64,000 bases of DNA from Gammaproteobacteria bacterium. Lineage in GTDB: Bacteria; Pseudomonadota; Gammaproteobacteria; Steroidobacterales; Steroidobacteraceae. The notes under the pieces are model-generated. The model did no database searches. It worked only from the letters and a program-made list of their open reading frames with translations, and was not told the origin of the DNA. Numbering within the stretch: the stretch's first letter is position 1; each line of letters starts with the position of its first letter. Shown here in pieces: positions 46,993 to 55,636 of this stretch. The stretch spans positions 14,961 through 78,960 of the forward strand of contig PKWJ01000007.1 of NCBI GenBank assembly GCA_003132025.1, in the 5' to 3' direction. Position numbers and translations under genes: made by a program.

Positions 46993-49791
46993 TCAGAGTT
47001 TCAGGCGCAGGGTGACGTACCACTCGCGCGGGTCGTTGTAGTAGCCGCCCACCTCGCCGGCACCGTTATTGGGCGACCCGGCCGTGATGAAGCGATCGTC
47101 GATCAGGTTGGTGCCGCCGAACGCGAGGTCGTACCTGCCACTTGGCGACAGGTAGTGCACCGACGCATCGAGCATGTGCGTCGCCGGCCGATACAACTGC
47201 GGTGTGTTCAGCGCATCGTTGAACAGCCCGGAGGTGTAGGTATAGGTCGGGATGAAGCGCAGCATGCCTTGGTTCGGCAGGTGCAGGTCATACGTCGGAT
47301 CGAACGTGAACTTCCACTTTGGTGTCTTCGGCAGCTTGGCATCCAGCTGCGTCACACCTGGAGCGTGCAGGGGACACACGGGCCCGGTGGACGGGTTGAT
47401 CGCATCCGTCGGACAAACCGGCGTGCCGTCCGGCAGGAAGTACTGCGGGATGTTGGCGTTCGGGTTGACGGAGGTGTAGTACGCGTCGATGTAGGCGCCG
47501 GAGACATTCAGGCTCAGGCCGCCGCCAACGTACGACTGCAGCTCGAGCTCGGCGCCCTTGATGTCGGCATTGCCGGCGTTGGTGTACACGGGCGAGATGC
47601 CCTGCTGGATATTGAGCTGAATGCCGTCGTAGTTGGTGAAGAACACGGCCGCATTGGCCTGCAGGCGGTGATCGAGCCACTGCGACTTCACACCCACCTC
47701 ATAGGTCTTGGAATATTCCGGGCCGAAGCGCGCGTCCTGGGGATTGGGGATTTCGTCCGACAGACGCGTGGTCCAGCCGCCCTGCTTGAAGCCCTTGCTC
47801 CAGCTCGCATAAGCCATGACGTCGTTGTTGAAATGGTACTGCGCCCCGACCGTGGGGTCGAAGATGTGCCACGACTGGCTGTCTGGCTGCGGCGGGAAGT
47901 AGCGGTAGAACGGGCTGCCCGCCGCCGCACCGTTCGGGATGAATTGGTTGAAGGGCACCCCGCCGTTTTCGGCGCAGGAGTTCTGCCAGCAGTAGGAGCC
48001 GAATGGAAACGAGTTCAGGTCACTCTGGCCGCCGGTGAAGTAGGTCATGACATCGGTGTAGCGTCCGCCGGCGGTGAAGCTGATCTGGTCCGTCAGCTTG
48101 AAGTCGGCGTGGATGAAGGCTGCGACGTCCTTGTTGTTGACATCATTGTCGAGGTCATAGACATACAGCAGGCCCTCGAACGGCACCCAGTCATGGACGT
48201 AGCCGGCCTCGTTGAAGTAGTACAGGCCGGCGACGTAGTTGAGTCTGTCATCGAACAGCTTGCCGAGCAGCTGAACCTCTTCCGAGATCTGCCACTGGTG
48301 CTGCTTGTCGGTGACGCTCTGCATGCCGTCGCCGGGTGATCCCTGCAGCGAGGTACCGATCGCCCACGTGATCTCGCGATACGCGGTGATCGACTTCAAT
48401 GTCGTCTTGTCGGTCAGGTCATACACGGCCGTGATCGAATCACCATAGAGGTTGTAGCGCGCGAAGTCCGGGCCATCGGCAGCATAGGTGGTGTTGATGT
48501 TGCCGGTATTGACCGCTGCGTTGCTCCACCAGATGTACGGATTGGGGCCGCCCGCGTACGCCGTGCCCGGGTGGTTCAGATAGTTGTACGGACCGGCCGG
48601 TCCGCCGACGTAGCCGGCTCCGAGCAGCGCCGGCGCGCCCTGCGAGAGTCCCGGCACCTGTGCGCGCGGCTGCGAGCATGTGCCCGCGAACAAGGCATTA
48701 CTGGCCCCGCCGGGCGCGAACGCCGGTATGGGGGGAGCCTGCGCGGCGATGGCGGCCGGCAGCGAGGCCGCACTGTTGCTGATGCACAGGTTGTACAACG
48801 ACGAGAAAGTGGACTCCCCGACATTGCCGGCGAAGGTGTCGAGCACCGTGTAGCCGAGCGCGGTCGTATCCTCATGCCCCCAGTCGGCCGCGAATGTGAT
48901 CTTGAGCTTGTCGGTGGCGTTCCACAGCAGCTTGCCGCGGATGACCTGCGTGCCCTGGCCGTCGTAGGTGTCGCTGGTACCGTAACCGGCCTGCGCGAAG
49001 TTGCTCATCGAAGTGATCGCGATCGGGGCCTGCGCATAGGGCGTGTTTGCCGGATACGGCACGACCTGCATCCAGCCGGTTTGCTCTTGCGATGAGACGC
49101 TGATGGTCGACAGCAGCGTCCCACTGATGATTGGAATATCGGCCGAGAAGCCGAAATCGCGCCGGTCGAAGCTGCCGGCGGTGGCCTGGGCGGTGAAAGT
49201 CTGCTCATCGCCCGGCGTATGCGTGACGATGCTGATGGCGCCACCGATGGTATTGGCGCCGAACAGGGTGCCCTGCGGCCCCTTGAGAATTTCGACCCGA
49301 TCCACGTCCAGCAGGTTCTGGTTGGCACCGATGGTGCGCGCCAGGTACACGCCGTCAACGTAAACGCCGACGCCCGGATTCAGGTTGAAGGCGAAGTCAT
49401 CCTGGCCGATGCCGCGGATCGAAGCCGATAGCACGGAGCGATCGCCGGAGAACGGCGCACCGGCATCCAGGTTGACGCCTGGAGTGAGGTTGCCCAGGGT
49501 ATGTATGTCGGTGAGATTGCGCTCCTGCAGGGTGTCCGCCGTGAATGCCTGCACCGAGATAGGCACGTTCTGGATGTTCTCTTCGCGGCGTTCGGCCGTG
49601 ACGACGACTTCCTCGAGGCTGCCCTCGCTCGCCGCCGGTACATTGGGCAACGCCGCCTGTTGCGCCTGGGCGCTCAGAGCGGCTCCCAACGCAACAACGC
49701 ACGCGCCAGTGGTGATGGAATGTCTGAACGACGCGCAGTGGCGCGTCACGCGCAAAACCGATCGCGCATTGATCCCCAGAATCAACGTCAT
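46993..49791 (-). CDS. TonB-dependent outer-membrane receptor
   Basis: A 932-residue receptor. The signal peptide ends near AQAQQAALPN (about residue 50). The TonB box region is EEVVVTAERREENIQNVP. The plug follows, with SIRGIGQDDFAFNLNPGVGVYVDGVYLA and VEILKGPQGTLFGANTIGG, and then a beta barrel ending WYVTLRLKL. This class of receptor is common in sphingomonads and xanthomonads, and takes up plant-derived aromatics, sugars or siderophores; the substrate is not visible. ATG 49791 has GGGGGAA five bases upstream. An upstream extension in the same frame has no family similarity. It heads the receptor-MFS-ligase unit. Confidence 0.92.
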   Translation of the reverse strand: MTLILGINARSVLRVTRHCASFRHSITTGACVVALGAALSAQAQQAALPNVPAASEGSLEEVVVTAERREENIQNVPISVQAFTADTLQERNLTDIHTLGNLTPGVNLDAGAPFSGDRSVLSASIRGIGQDDFAFNLNPGVGVYVDGVYLARTIGANQNLLDVDRVEILKGPQGTLFGANTIGGAISIVTHTPGDEQTFTAQATAGSFDRRDFGFSADIPIISGTLLSTISVSSQEQTGWMQVVPYPANTPYAQAPIAITSMSNFAQAGYGTSDTYDGQGTQVIRGKLLWNATDKLKITFAADWGHEDTTALGYTVLDTFAGNVGESTFSSLYNLCISNSAASLPAAIAAQAPPIPAFAPGGASNALFAGTCSQPRAQVPGLSQGAPALLGAGYVGGPAGPYNYLNHPGTAYAGGPNPYIWWSNAAVNTGNINTTYAADGPDFARYNLYGDSITAVYDLTDKTTLKSITAYREITWAIGTSLQGSPGDGMQSVTDKQHQWQISEEVQLLGKLFDDRLNYVAGLYYFNEAGYVHDWVPFEGLLYVYDLDNDVNNKDVAAFIHADFKLTDQISFTAGGRYTDVMTYFTGGQSDLNSFPFGSYCWQNSCAENGGVPFNQFIPNGAAAGSPFYRYFPPQPDSQSWHIFDPTVGAQYHFNNDVMAYASWSKGFKQGGWTTRLSDEIPNPQDARFGPEYSKTYEVGVKSQWLDHRLQANAAVFFTNYDGIQLNIQQGISPVYTNAGNADIKGAELELQSYVGGGLSLNVSGAYIDAYYTSVNPNANIPQYFLPDGTPVCPTDAINPSTGPVCPLHAPGVTQLDAKLPKTPKWKFTFDPTYDLHLPNQGMLRFIPTYTYTSGLFNDALNTPQLYRPATHMLDASVHYLSPSGRYDLAFGGTNLIDDRFITAGSPNNGAGEVGGYYNDPREWYVTLRLKL

Positions 49792-50174
49792 GTTATTCCC
49801 CCTGGACCACTCCGTCGTTGGCGGACAGGAGTTGTCGCGGCTTGAGCAAGTACACCTGCAGCGAACGCCAGTGACCGACCCGTACCTTTCGCGCCAGAGT
49901 GCAACACTCGCAGCGCCGGTGCAGAGTAATCGCATGGAAAGCGGTGGTTCGCATTTACTGCGTACGATTTCCGCTAAATGGGATCCCAAACGCTAAAGTG
50001 CCGGTTCGGTCACCCACCCGCTCTGTGCACCCAGAGCAATCAACAATCGCTGGTTTGCTGCGACTTTATTGAAGATCCCCCTAACAGAACTGTGCCTGAT
50101 ACTTAGCGCAAGCAACGATAATTGACAGCCGGGATCCCGTCAAGAACAATGCTGCGCAGGTCTGGTGTGTGCGC
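49792..50174. promoter_or_regulatory. divergent regulatory region between the TonB receptor and the GntR gene
   Basis: A 383-base region without a convincing gene. It contains two GGGATCCC palindromes (49980-49987 and 50131-50138). The first is flanked by a direct repeat CGCTAAA (49972-49978 and 49991-49997); the second lies within a promoter spacer. These are candidate operators for the adjacent GntR-family regulator. Confidence 0.45.
50122..50150 (+). promoter_or_regulatory. gntR promoter with palindrome in the spacer
   Basis: A consensus -35 TTGACA at 50122-50127, a 17-base spacer, and AACAAT (four of six) at 50145-50150. TTGAC and GTCAA (50122-50126 and 50139-50143) form an inverted repeat around GGGATCCC, so a bound regulator would block the promoter. 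This suggests autoregulation. Confidence 0.55.
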
Positions 50175-50891
50175 ATGAATACTCAACAAACAAGCGCGTT
50201 GGTTCGAATACGGGAAATGATACTGCGCGGCGAGCTCGCGCCCGGGCAGCGCGTGGCCGAGGCGCCGCTGGCGGAAAAGCTCGGCATGTCGCGCACGCCG
50301 GTGCGCCAGGCGCTTCCGGTGCTCGGCCGCGAAGGCCTGCTGCAGGAACACGAGACGCGCGGCTACATCGTGCGTGGCTTCAGCACCGCCGACATTCACG
50401 ACGCGCTTGATGTGCGCGGGGTGCTCGAGGGGCTGGCGGCAAAACGCGTGGCAGAAGCGGGAGCCTCGCGCGCCCTGATCAGTGCGCTGCGTGAGGTGCT
50501 GGAGGACGGCGATCGGATTCTAAGCAAGGGCCATATCGAAGAGAGCGACGAGGGACTGTATGCGGACATGAATGTACGTCTGCATGGCCTCATCGTTCAG
50601 GAAGCGCGCAGCCCAATCATCGAACAGACCCTGGAGCGCAACTCGCACGTTCCGTTCGCCGCGCCACAGGCGCTGGCATTCGATAAGACCAGCCTCGATT
50701 TCATGTACCACCAGCTCGTATACGCACATCGGCAGCATCATTGTATCGTCGGGGCGCTCGAGCGCGGCGAAGGCGCGCGCGTCGAGGCGCTGATGCGTGA
50801 GCATATCAACCCGGTGAAGGAAAACCTGAACCTGCAGGGCATGAAGCAGACGCACCGCGCCCCGTCGACGCTGCTGTCGTTCGTTCGCTGA
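50175..50891 (+). CDS. GntR family transcriptional regulator with FCD domain
   Basis: A 238-residue FadR-subfamily regulator. The N-terminal winged helix-turn-helix includes ILRGELAPGQRVAEAPLAEKLG followed by MSRTPVRQALPVLGREGLL. The all-helical C-terminal FCD domain binds an organic acid and often a metal, with histidines in RLHGLIVQEA and in the AHRQHHCIVGALERG segment. ATG 50175 is chosen; a GTG six bases upstream is an alternative. It lies between the TonB receptor operon and the second LigM-type gene and probably controls one or both in response to a pathway acid. Confidence 0.9.
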   Translation: MNTQQTSALVRIREMILRGELAPGQRVAEAPLAEKLGMSRTPVRQALPVLGREGLLQEHETRGYIVRGFSTADIHDALDVRGVLEGLAAKRVAEAGASRALISALREVLEDGDRILSKGHIEESDEGLYADMNVRLHGLIVQEARSPIIEQTLERNSHVPFAAPQALAFDKTSLDFMYHQLVYAHRQHHCIVGALERGEGARVEALMREHINPVKENLNLQGMKQTHRAPSTLLSFVR

Positions 50892-50951
50892 AAGTTTGGG
50901 ACACCGCCGTCATGGCCGGATCGGTCAGCCATCAGTAGAGGTCAAAGCATC

Positions 50952-52346
50952 GTGAGCGCGAGCACGCTTGAGACGTTACTGCAGGGCGCGGGCGGCGCGG
51001 TAAAGCTGCTGCGCAACTCCCGCACCGGCCCGTATGTCTACCCGGTGGTAGCGAGCGAATACACCAACTGGCGCGACGAGCAGATTGCCTGGCAGCAGAC
51101 CTGCGTGCTGTTCAATCAGTCCTACCACATGACCGACATGTACATTGAAGGTCCGGGCGCTCTGAAGCTGCTGAGCAGTCTCGGCGTCAACACGTTCGGC
51201 AACTTCGCGCGCAACAAGGCCAAGCAGTATGTGGTGTGCAACTATGACGGTTACGTGATCGGCGACGTTATCCTGTTCTACCTGGATCACGACTCCTTCA
51301 ACATCGTGGGTCGGCCGTCGGTGCACAACTGGGTGCAATACCACAGCGAGATCGGTCGCTACGACGTCAGGCTCGAACGCGATGAGCGCGCCGCGGCGCG
51401 CAGCGGGCCGGTAGTGCGCAAGGCCTACCGCTTCCAGGTGCAGGGGCCCAATGCCCTGAAGCTGATCTCCAAGGTGATTGGCACCAAGGCCCCGGACCTG
51501 AAGTTTTTCAACATGACCGAGCTGACCATCGGCGGGCGTCGCGTGCGTGCGCTGCGGCACGGCATGGCCGGGCAGCCGGGATTTGAGCTGTTTGGTCCAT
51601 GGGCGGAGGGCGAAGACGTCAGGTTGGCTCTGGTCGAGGCCGGAGCGGAATTCGGATTGCGGCAAGTGGGTGCTCGCGCCTACTCTTCGAACACGCTGGA
51701 ATCGGGGTGGATACCATCGCCGCTGCCAGCGGTTTATACCGGGGAAAAACTGCGTGGCTATCGACAGTGGCTGCCCGCTACGGCCTATGAAGCGATCGGG
51801 TCGCTCGGCGGCAGCTATCTATCGCCCAACATTGAGGACTACTACCTGACGCCTTACGACCTCGGCTACGGCCCGTTCATCAAATTCGATCACGATTTCA
51901 TCGGCCGCGAGGCGCTCGAGCGCATGGATCCGGAATCCAGCCGGCACAAGGTCACGCTCGCGCTCGACAACGAGGACGTCACGCGTGCGATCGGCACCAT
52001 GTTCAAGAAACAGGAGCGCGCCAAGTATTTTGATTTCCCATCCGCGGTGTATGCCACCTGGCCCTACGACCGGGTGACCGTGGGCGGCAAGACCATCGGC
52101 ATCTCGACCTGGTGCGGCTATAGCGCCAATGAAGGACGCATGTTGACGCTCGCGATGCTCGACCGGGCGCACAGCAAACCCGGGACCGAGGTCACCTTCG
52201 TATGGGGCGAAGAGAATGGCGGCACCTCAAAGCCTACCGTCGAGCGCCATGTTCAGACCGAGATTCGGGCCATCGTGAGCCCGGTGCCCTATGCGGAGGT
52301 GGCTCGAGCCAGCTACGCACCCGGGTGGCGCAGCGCCCAGCAGTGA
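50952..52346 (+). CDS. LigM-type tetrahydrofolate-dependent O-demethylase, copy 2
   Basis: A 464-residue paralogue of the protein at 42,199-43,599, from GTG 50952 with GAGG ten bases upstream. RNSRTGPYVYPVV, LRHGMAGQPGFELFGPWAEG and [14 protein letters not shown] show the same family. Y30, Q56 and H59 are conserved, but LFNQSYHM replaces LFDQSHHM, so D55 is Asn and H58 is Tyr. Changes near the presumed methyl-transfer pocket suggest a different substrate, or reduced activity. It lies 60 bases after the GntR gene and may be cotranscribed with it. Confidence 0.83.
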   Translation: MSASTLETLLQGAGGAVKLLRNSRTGPYVYPVVASEYTNWRDEQIAWQQTCVLFNQSYHMTDMYIEGPGALKLLSSLGVNTFGNFARNKAKQYVVCNYDGYVIGDVILFYLDHDSFNIVGRPSVHNWVQYHSEIGRYDVRLERDERAAARSGPVVRKAYRFQVQGPNALKLISKVIGTKAPDLKFFNMTELTIGGRRVRALRHGMAGQPGFELFGPWAEGEDVRLALVEAGAEFGLRQVGARAYSSNTLESGWIPSPLPAVYTGEKLRGYRQWLPATAYEAIGSLGGSYLSPNIEDYYLTPYDLGYGPFIKFDHDFIGREALERMDPESSRHKVTLALDNEDVTRAIGTMFKKQERAKYFDFPSAVYATWPYDRVTVGGKTIGISTWCGYSANEGRMLTLAMLDRAHSKPGTEVTFVWGEENGGTSKPTVERHVQTEIRAIVSPVPYAEVARASYAPGWRSAQQ

Positions 52347-52383
52347 CTTCATCGGCGGTGCGCCAGCAGCCCCCGCGGCGAGC

Positions 52384-53955
52384 CTAGATCGCGCGCGCGC
52401 TCATCTGGCGCTCGATGTAATCGGCCTGGCGCAGCGCCAACGCCACGATAGTCAGCGTCGGGTTGGCCGAGCTCGGCGTGCTCATCGCGCTGCCGTCGGA
52501 GACGAACAGGTTCGCGACCTCGTGTGCCTGGCCGTGGGCATTGACCACGCCGTCGTTCGGGTCCCGGCTCATGCGCGCCGCGCACATGTTGTGCGTGGCA
52601 GGGGTCTGGCGCGACATCAGTACCTTGACTGCGCCCGCGGCTTCGAACAAGGCCTTTGCCTGCTGCTGACCATGACGGCGCATCGCGGCGTTGTTCGGAT
52701 GATCATCGACGTGGATGTTCGCAACCGGCAATCCGAACTGGTCCTTGACTTCGCGATTGAGCGTGATGCGATTGGTCGAGCGCGGCAGATCCTCACCGTT
52801 GATGTAGATGCCGGCCATGCTGCGGTAATGCTCCATCACGAAGCCGAGCTCGCGGCCCCATAGCGTCTGCGGAAAACCCGCAATCGCAATGCTCGGCAGG
52901 TCGAGTGCCGCCATCTCGAGGTGATAGCCGCCGGCGAAGCCGCGCTTTGGGTCGTGCCTGGTTTCGTCCAGCACGACCCCCGCCAGCGTCGCGCCGCGCC
53001 AGAACTCGATCGGCTGCTCGAACACGCCCCAGACAAAGCAGCCGGTGTGGTGGCAGAAATGGCGGCCGACCTGGTCGGTGGAATTCGCCAGGCCATTGGG
53101 AAACCTCGCGGACGTTGACAGCAGCAGCAGCCGCGTGGTTTCGACGGCGTTGCACGCCACACAGACGATGCGCGCCTTCTGGCGTTGCTCGTTGCCGGCC
53201 GGGTCGCGATAGACGACCGCAGTGACCCGGCCGTCGGCGCCGTGCTCGATGTGCAGCGCGCGGCATTCGGCCCGCAGCTCGAGATTGCCGGTCGCCTCGG
53301 CGCGCGGGATTTCCGTATACAGGGTGCTCCATTTGGCGCCGGTCTTGCACCCCTGCACGCAAAAGCCCTGCTGGATGCACATGCCGCGACCGTCGGCTGG
53401 CCGCGAATTGATCGCCATGTAGCCGGTATGCACCTGCCGGTAGCCGAGACGCTTCGCCCCGTAGTGGAATACCTTGAAGTGGTTCGAGGCCGGCAGCCCC
53501 GGATTGCCATTGCGGCGCGTGACCACCATGCGCTTCTCGGCCATCTGGTAATAGGGGAGCAGTTCCTTGTAGCCCAGCGGCCAGTCGATCAGTGAGGCAC
53601 CGTCGATGGCGCCGTAGGTGCTGCGGGCGCGCACTTCCCAGTCACGGGCGCGCAGCGCCATGGCGGTCCAGTGCACCGTCGTTCCGCCCACGGTCTTGGC
53701 GGTCCATGACGGTAAGGTCGGATAGTCCTCGACTACGGTCGTGGTCCCGGACTGGGTGCGTGGTTCGAGCCAGGTGAGTTGCGCGAAAGCCTCTCCCGGA
53801 ACCTGCGAGAAGCTCGCGAGCGACTGACGCGCACCGGCCTCGAGCAGTACCACCTTGACGCCGCGTCGCGTCAACTCGTGCGCCAGGGTCCCTCCACCGG
53901 CGCCGGAGCCGACGATGACCACCGCGTTGGTATCGTCGTGTGAAATGCTGGCCAT
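52384..53955 (-). CDS. GMC family FAD-dependent oxidoreductase
   Basis: A 523-residue glucose-methanol-choline oxidoreductase. The N-terminal FAD site is VGSGAGGGTLAHELTRRG, then VGGTTVHWTAMALR. The C-terminus has the GMC-like TPATHNMCAARMSRDPNDG and SSANPTLTIVALALRQA. It resembles the large subunits of membrane-bound dehydrogenases such as gluconate 2-dehydrogenase and glucoside 3-dehydrogenase. It has no signal peptide of its own; the adjacent Tat-signal subunit is thought to carry such partners across the membrane. It is last in the operon isomerase, small subunit, GMC, eight bases after the small subunit. Confidence 0.87.
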   Translation of the reverse strand: MASISHDDTNAVVIVGSGAGGGTLAHELTRRGVKVVLLEAGARQSLASFSQVPGEAFAQLTWLEPRTQSGTTTVVEDYPTLPSWTAKTVGGTTVHWTAMALRARDWEVRARSTYGAIDGASLIDWPLGYKELLPYYQMAEKRMVVTRRNGNPGLPASNHFKVFHYGAKRLGYRQVHTGYMAINSRPADGRGMCIQQGFCVQGCKTGAKWSTLYTEIPRAEATGNLELRAECRALHIEHGADGRVTAVVYRDPAGNEQRQKARIVCVACNAVETTRLLLLSTSARFPNGLANSTDQVGRHFCHHTGCFVWGVFEQPIEFWRGATLAGVVLDETRHDPKRGFAGGYHLEMAALDLPSIAIAGFPQTLWGRELGFVMEHYRSMAGIYINGEDLPRSTNRITLNREVKDQFGLPVANIHVDDHPNNAAMRRHGQQQAKALFEAAGAVKVLMSRQTPATHNMCAARMSRDPNDGVVNAHGQAHEVANLFVSDGSAMSTPSSANPTLTIVALALRQADYIERQMSARAI

Positions 53956-53963
53956 GGCAGACG

Positions 53964-54521
53964 TCAGTGCGACTCCGCGCCGAACACCGGTCCGCTGTCC
54001 GCGAGCGGCACCTCGGGCAGCCAGCGCAGATCGTTAAAGCCCCGCAGCAGATAGCCGCCTTTCGAAAACGCCTCGCCTTCGTAGCCGAAGTAGGCGTACA
54101 CCAGGGGCGACGCATACAGCGTCGCCAGGGTCGTCGCCCGCACCGACTTGAAGAACGGCGTCGATTCGAGAGCCCGCAATGTGGCGACGCGCTCGGTCTC
54201 GGCGGCGGCCGCGAACCCGGCACCGAGGGTGGTTACGCCCCGGCGCAGCAGCGTCAGCGTCGCGGCATCCCGTGCCGCGCTGTCATCGAGCGCGCGCACC
54301 ACCAGCGCATAAGGTGCATCATCGAGCCCGTCGTGTGGTGCGATGGTGCGGGCCGCAGCCAGCAGCGCGGCGCCTTCCGAACCGCTGAGCGTCCCCAGGT
54401 CCAGTGCCCAGGCACGACCGGGCGCGAGCAGCGCCAACGGACTACCCGCGGCGAGCACGCCGGTCAACACACCCGTTGCGCTGAGAAATTCCCGTCGGTC
54501 CATCGTTGCATTCGCTCGCAT
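53964..54521 (-). CDS. gluconate 2-dehydrogenase subunit 3-like protein with Tat signal
   Basis: A 185-residue small subunit of the gluconate 2-dehydrogenase subunit 3 family. The start ATG 54521 gives MRANATMDRREFLSATG, a twin-arginine signal with R9 and R10 followed by a hydrophobic stretch. The conserved C-terminal part includes YASPLVYAYFGYEGEAFSKG. In characterised pairs it stabilises and co-exports the GMC subunit, and electrons pass to a cytochrome; no cytochrome gene is next to it here. Confidence 0.85.
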   Translation of the reverse strand: MRANATMDRREFLSATGVLTGVLAAGSPLALLAPGRAWALDLGTLSGSEGAALLAAARTIAPHDGLDDAPYALVVRALDDSAARDAATLTLLRRGVTTLGAGFAAAAETERVATLRALESTPFFKSVRATTLATLYASPLVYAYFGYEGEAFSKGGYLLRGFNDLRWLPEVPLADSGPVFGAESH

Positions 54522-54620
54522 GGCGCGACCACCCCTATTCGCGGCCTGGAACCTGGGTCCACTGAATACCACGATGGCCTTCGCCAGGCCACAGGGCGTG
54601 CAGTGTCGACGCGATCGGTA

Positions 54621-55511
54621 TCAATTGGTTCTGCTTTCCAGGAACTGCTGACGTGCAGCCGTCACGACGCGTTGCGTCTTGGCGAAACTTTCAGTGGCTG
54701 CGGTCTCCAGCGACCATTTCCTTATGTACTCGTTCAGCACCTCGACGCCGATCGGTCCGTCGTAGCCGATGGACCATACTGCCTCAAGAAATGACGCGAT
54801 ATCGAATTCGCCATCGCCTGGCAGCAGACGCTTGTTGACGACGGAATCCTGGAACTTGACAGGGGTCGCAAGGTAGCCGTCATTGATCTCGACCCCCAGC
54901 GGGATGCGGCGGCCGATCTTGCGAACGATGTCCTGCGGGGTGGTAGCCGTGCGCTGCACGTGCAGGTTATCGAGCATGATGCCGCCGTTGTTCGCGCCGG
55001 CGCCCTGGCAGATGGCAAGCACGTCGTCGAGCGAAGGCGCGCGGGAGAATTGTCGCGGCAGCATCTCAAATAGCACCAGCACGCCGCGCTCGGCAGCCTG
55101 GCGGCACAGAAACGCGAATTGCTCCGTCATCCTGGGGATGTCGGCACAATCGTTGCCGAGATCGCCGATCTTGATGTGGCTGGCGCCCAGAGCCTCTGCC
55201 GCATCGAGCAGCAGCGCGCGGATCTGGTCCGACGCATCGCGCCTCGCGCCGCTGCAGAACCAGTCGAGCAGCCACTCGACTTCGATGCGGAAGATGCCGT
55301 TGTCGTGCAGCAGTTGCTTCATCTGCTGAAAGCTGTAGCGGCGCCGGATTTCCAGAATGTCGGTGTGCCAGAAACCCATGCCCTTGAAACCGGCGCGTGC
55401 CGCGACCTCCACGCGCTGGCGAAAATCGTGCGGACAGCGCTGATCGCCGAGTGGGTCCGCGCCGACGCCCAACGTCCAAAAAGAGCCGAGAATCTCGATC
55501 GGTTTCGTCAT
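54621..55511 (-). CDS. sugar phosphate isomerase/epimerase-like TIM barrel protein, copy 2
   Basis: A 296-residue xylose-isomerase-like TIM barrel paralogous to the protein at 41,019-41,873: the two share HIKIGD/HIKVGD, FEMLP/FELMP, a GGI-x-x-D ligand strand, VEINDG/IEVNDG and GVEVLNEYIRKW/GIEVLNAEMRKW. Likely metal ligands are the glutamates in VLFEMLP and GVEVLN and the aspartate in GGIMLDNLH. ATG 55511 starts MTKPIEILGSFWT. It heads the operon with the small subunit and the GMC enzyme. A XylR-type operator lies 39 bases upstream. The reaction is unknown; a sugar-derived substrate is plausible. Confidence 0.82.
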   Translation of the reverse strand: MTKPIEILGSFWTLGVGADPLGDQRCPHDFRQRVEVAARAGFKGMGFWHTDILEIRRRYSFQQMKQLLHDNGIFRIEVEWLLDWFCSGARRDASDQIRALLLDAAEALGASHIKIGDLGNDCADIPRMTEQFAFLCRQAAERGVLVLFEMLPRQFSRAPSLDDVLAICQGAGANNGGIMLDNLHVQRTATTPQDIVRKIGRRIPLGVEINDGYLATPVKFQDSVVNKRLLPGDGEFDIASFLEAVWSIGYDGPIGVEVLNEYIRKWSLETAATESFAKTQRVVTAARQQFLESRTN

Positions 55512-55549
55512 GTGTCACCCCAAGTGGCCGTTCTGCAAGGCCGGTCGTA

Positions 55550-55563
55550 CGATAGCGCTACCA
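55550..55563 (+). promoter_or_regulatory. xyl-box operator O1
   Basis: CGATAGCGCTACCA, a near-palindrome centred on AGCGCT, is 13/14 identical to the second site at 56,726. It is close to the xyl-box of Xanthomonas (TGGTAGCGCTAACA, read on the other strand as TGTTAGCGCTACCA). It lies 39 bases from the divergent isomerase copy 2 start and 74 bases from the LacI-type regulator start, so it could control both. Confidence 0.7.
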
Positions 55564-55598
55564 ATTCTGTCGCCGCAGCAGGATCCGATGCTGTCATT

Positions 55599-55607
55599 TG
55601 CTACAAT
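55599..55607 (+). promoter_or_regulatory. candidate extended -10 promoter of the LacI-type regulator
   Basis: TGCTACAAT is a -10-like hexamer (TACAAT) with a TG extension, 30 bases before the GTG start. No -35 match lies at the usual distance. The operator O1 is just upstream. Confidence 0.45.
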
Positions 55608-55636
55608 AGCCGCGACGGCCAGGGCTGAGGTAAGCA

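Noticed and set aside
46879-48339. 486-codon plus-strand open frame opposite the TonB receptor
   Set aside because: Antisense to conserved barrel sequence and lacking any recognisable domain.
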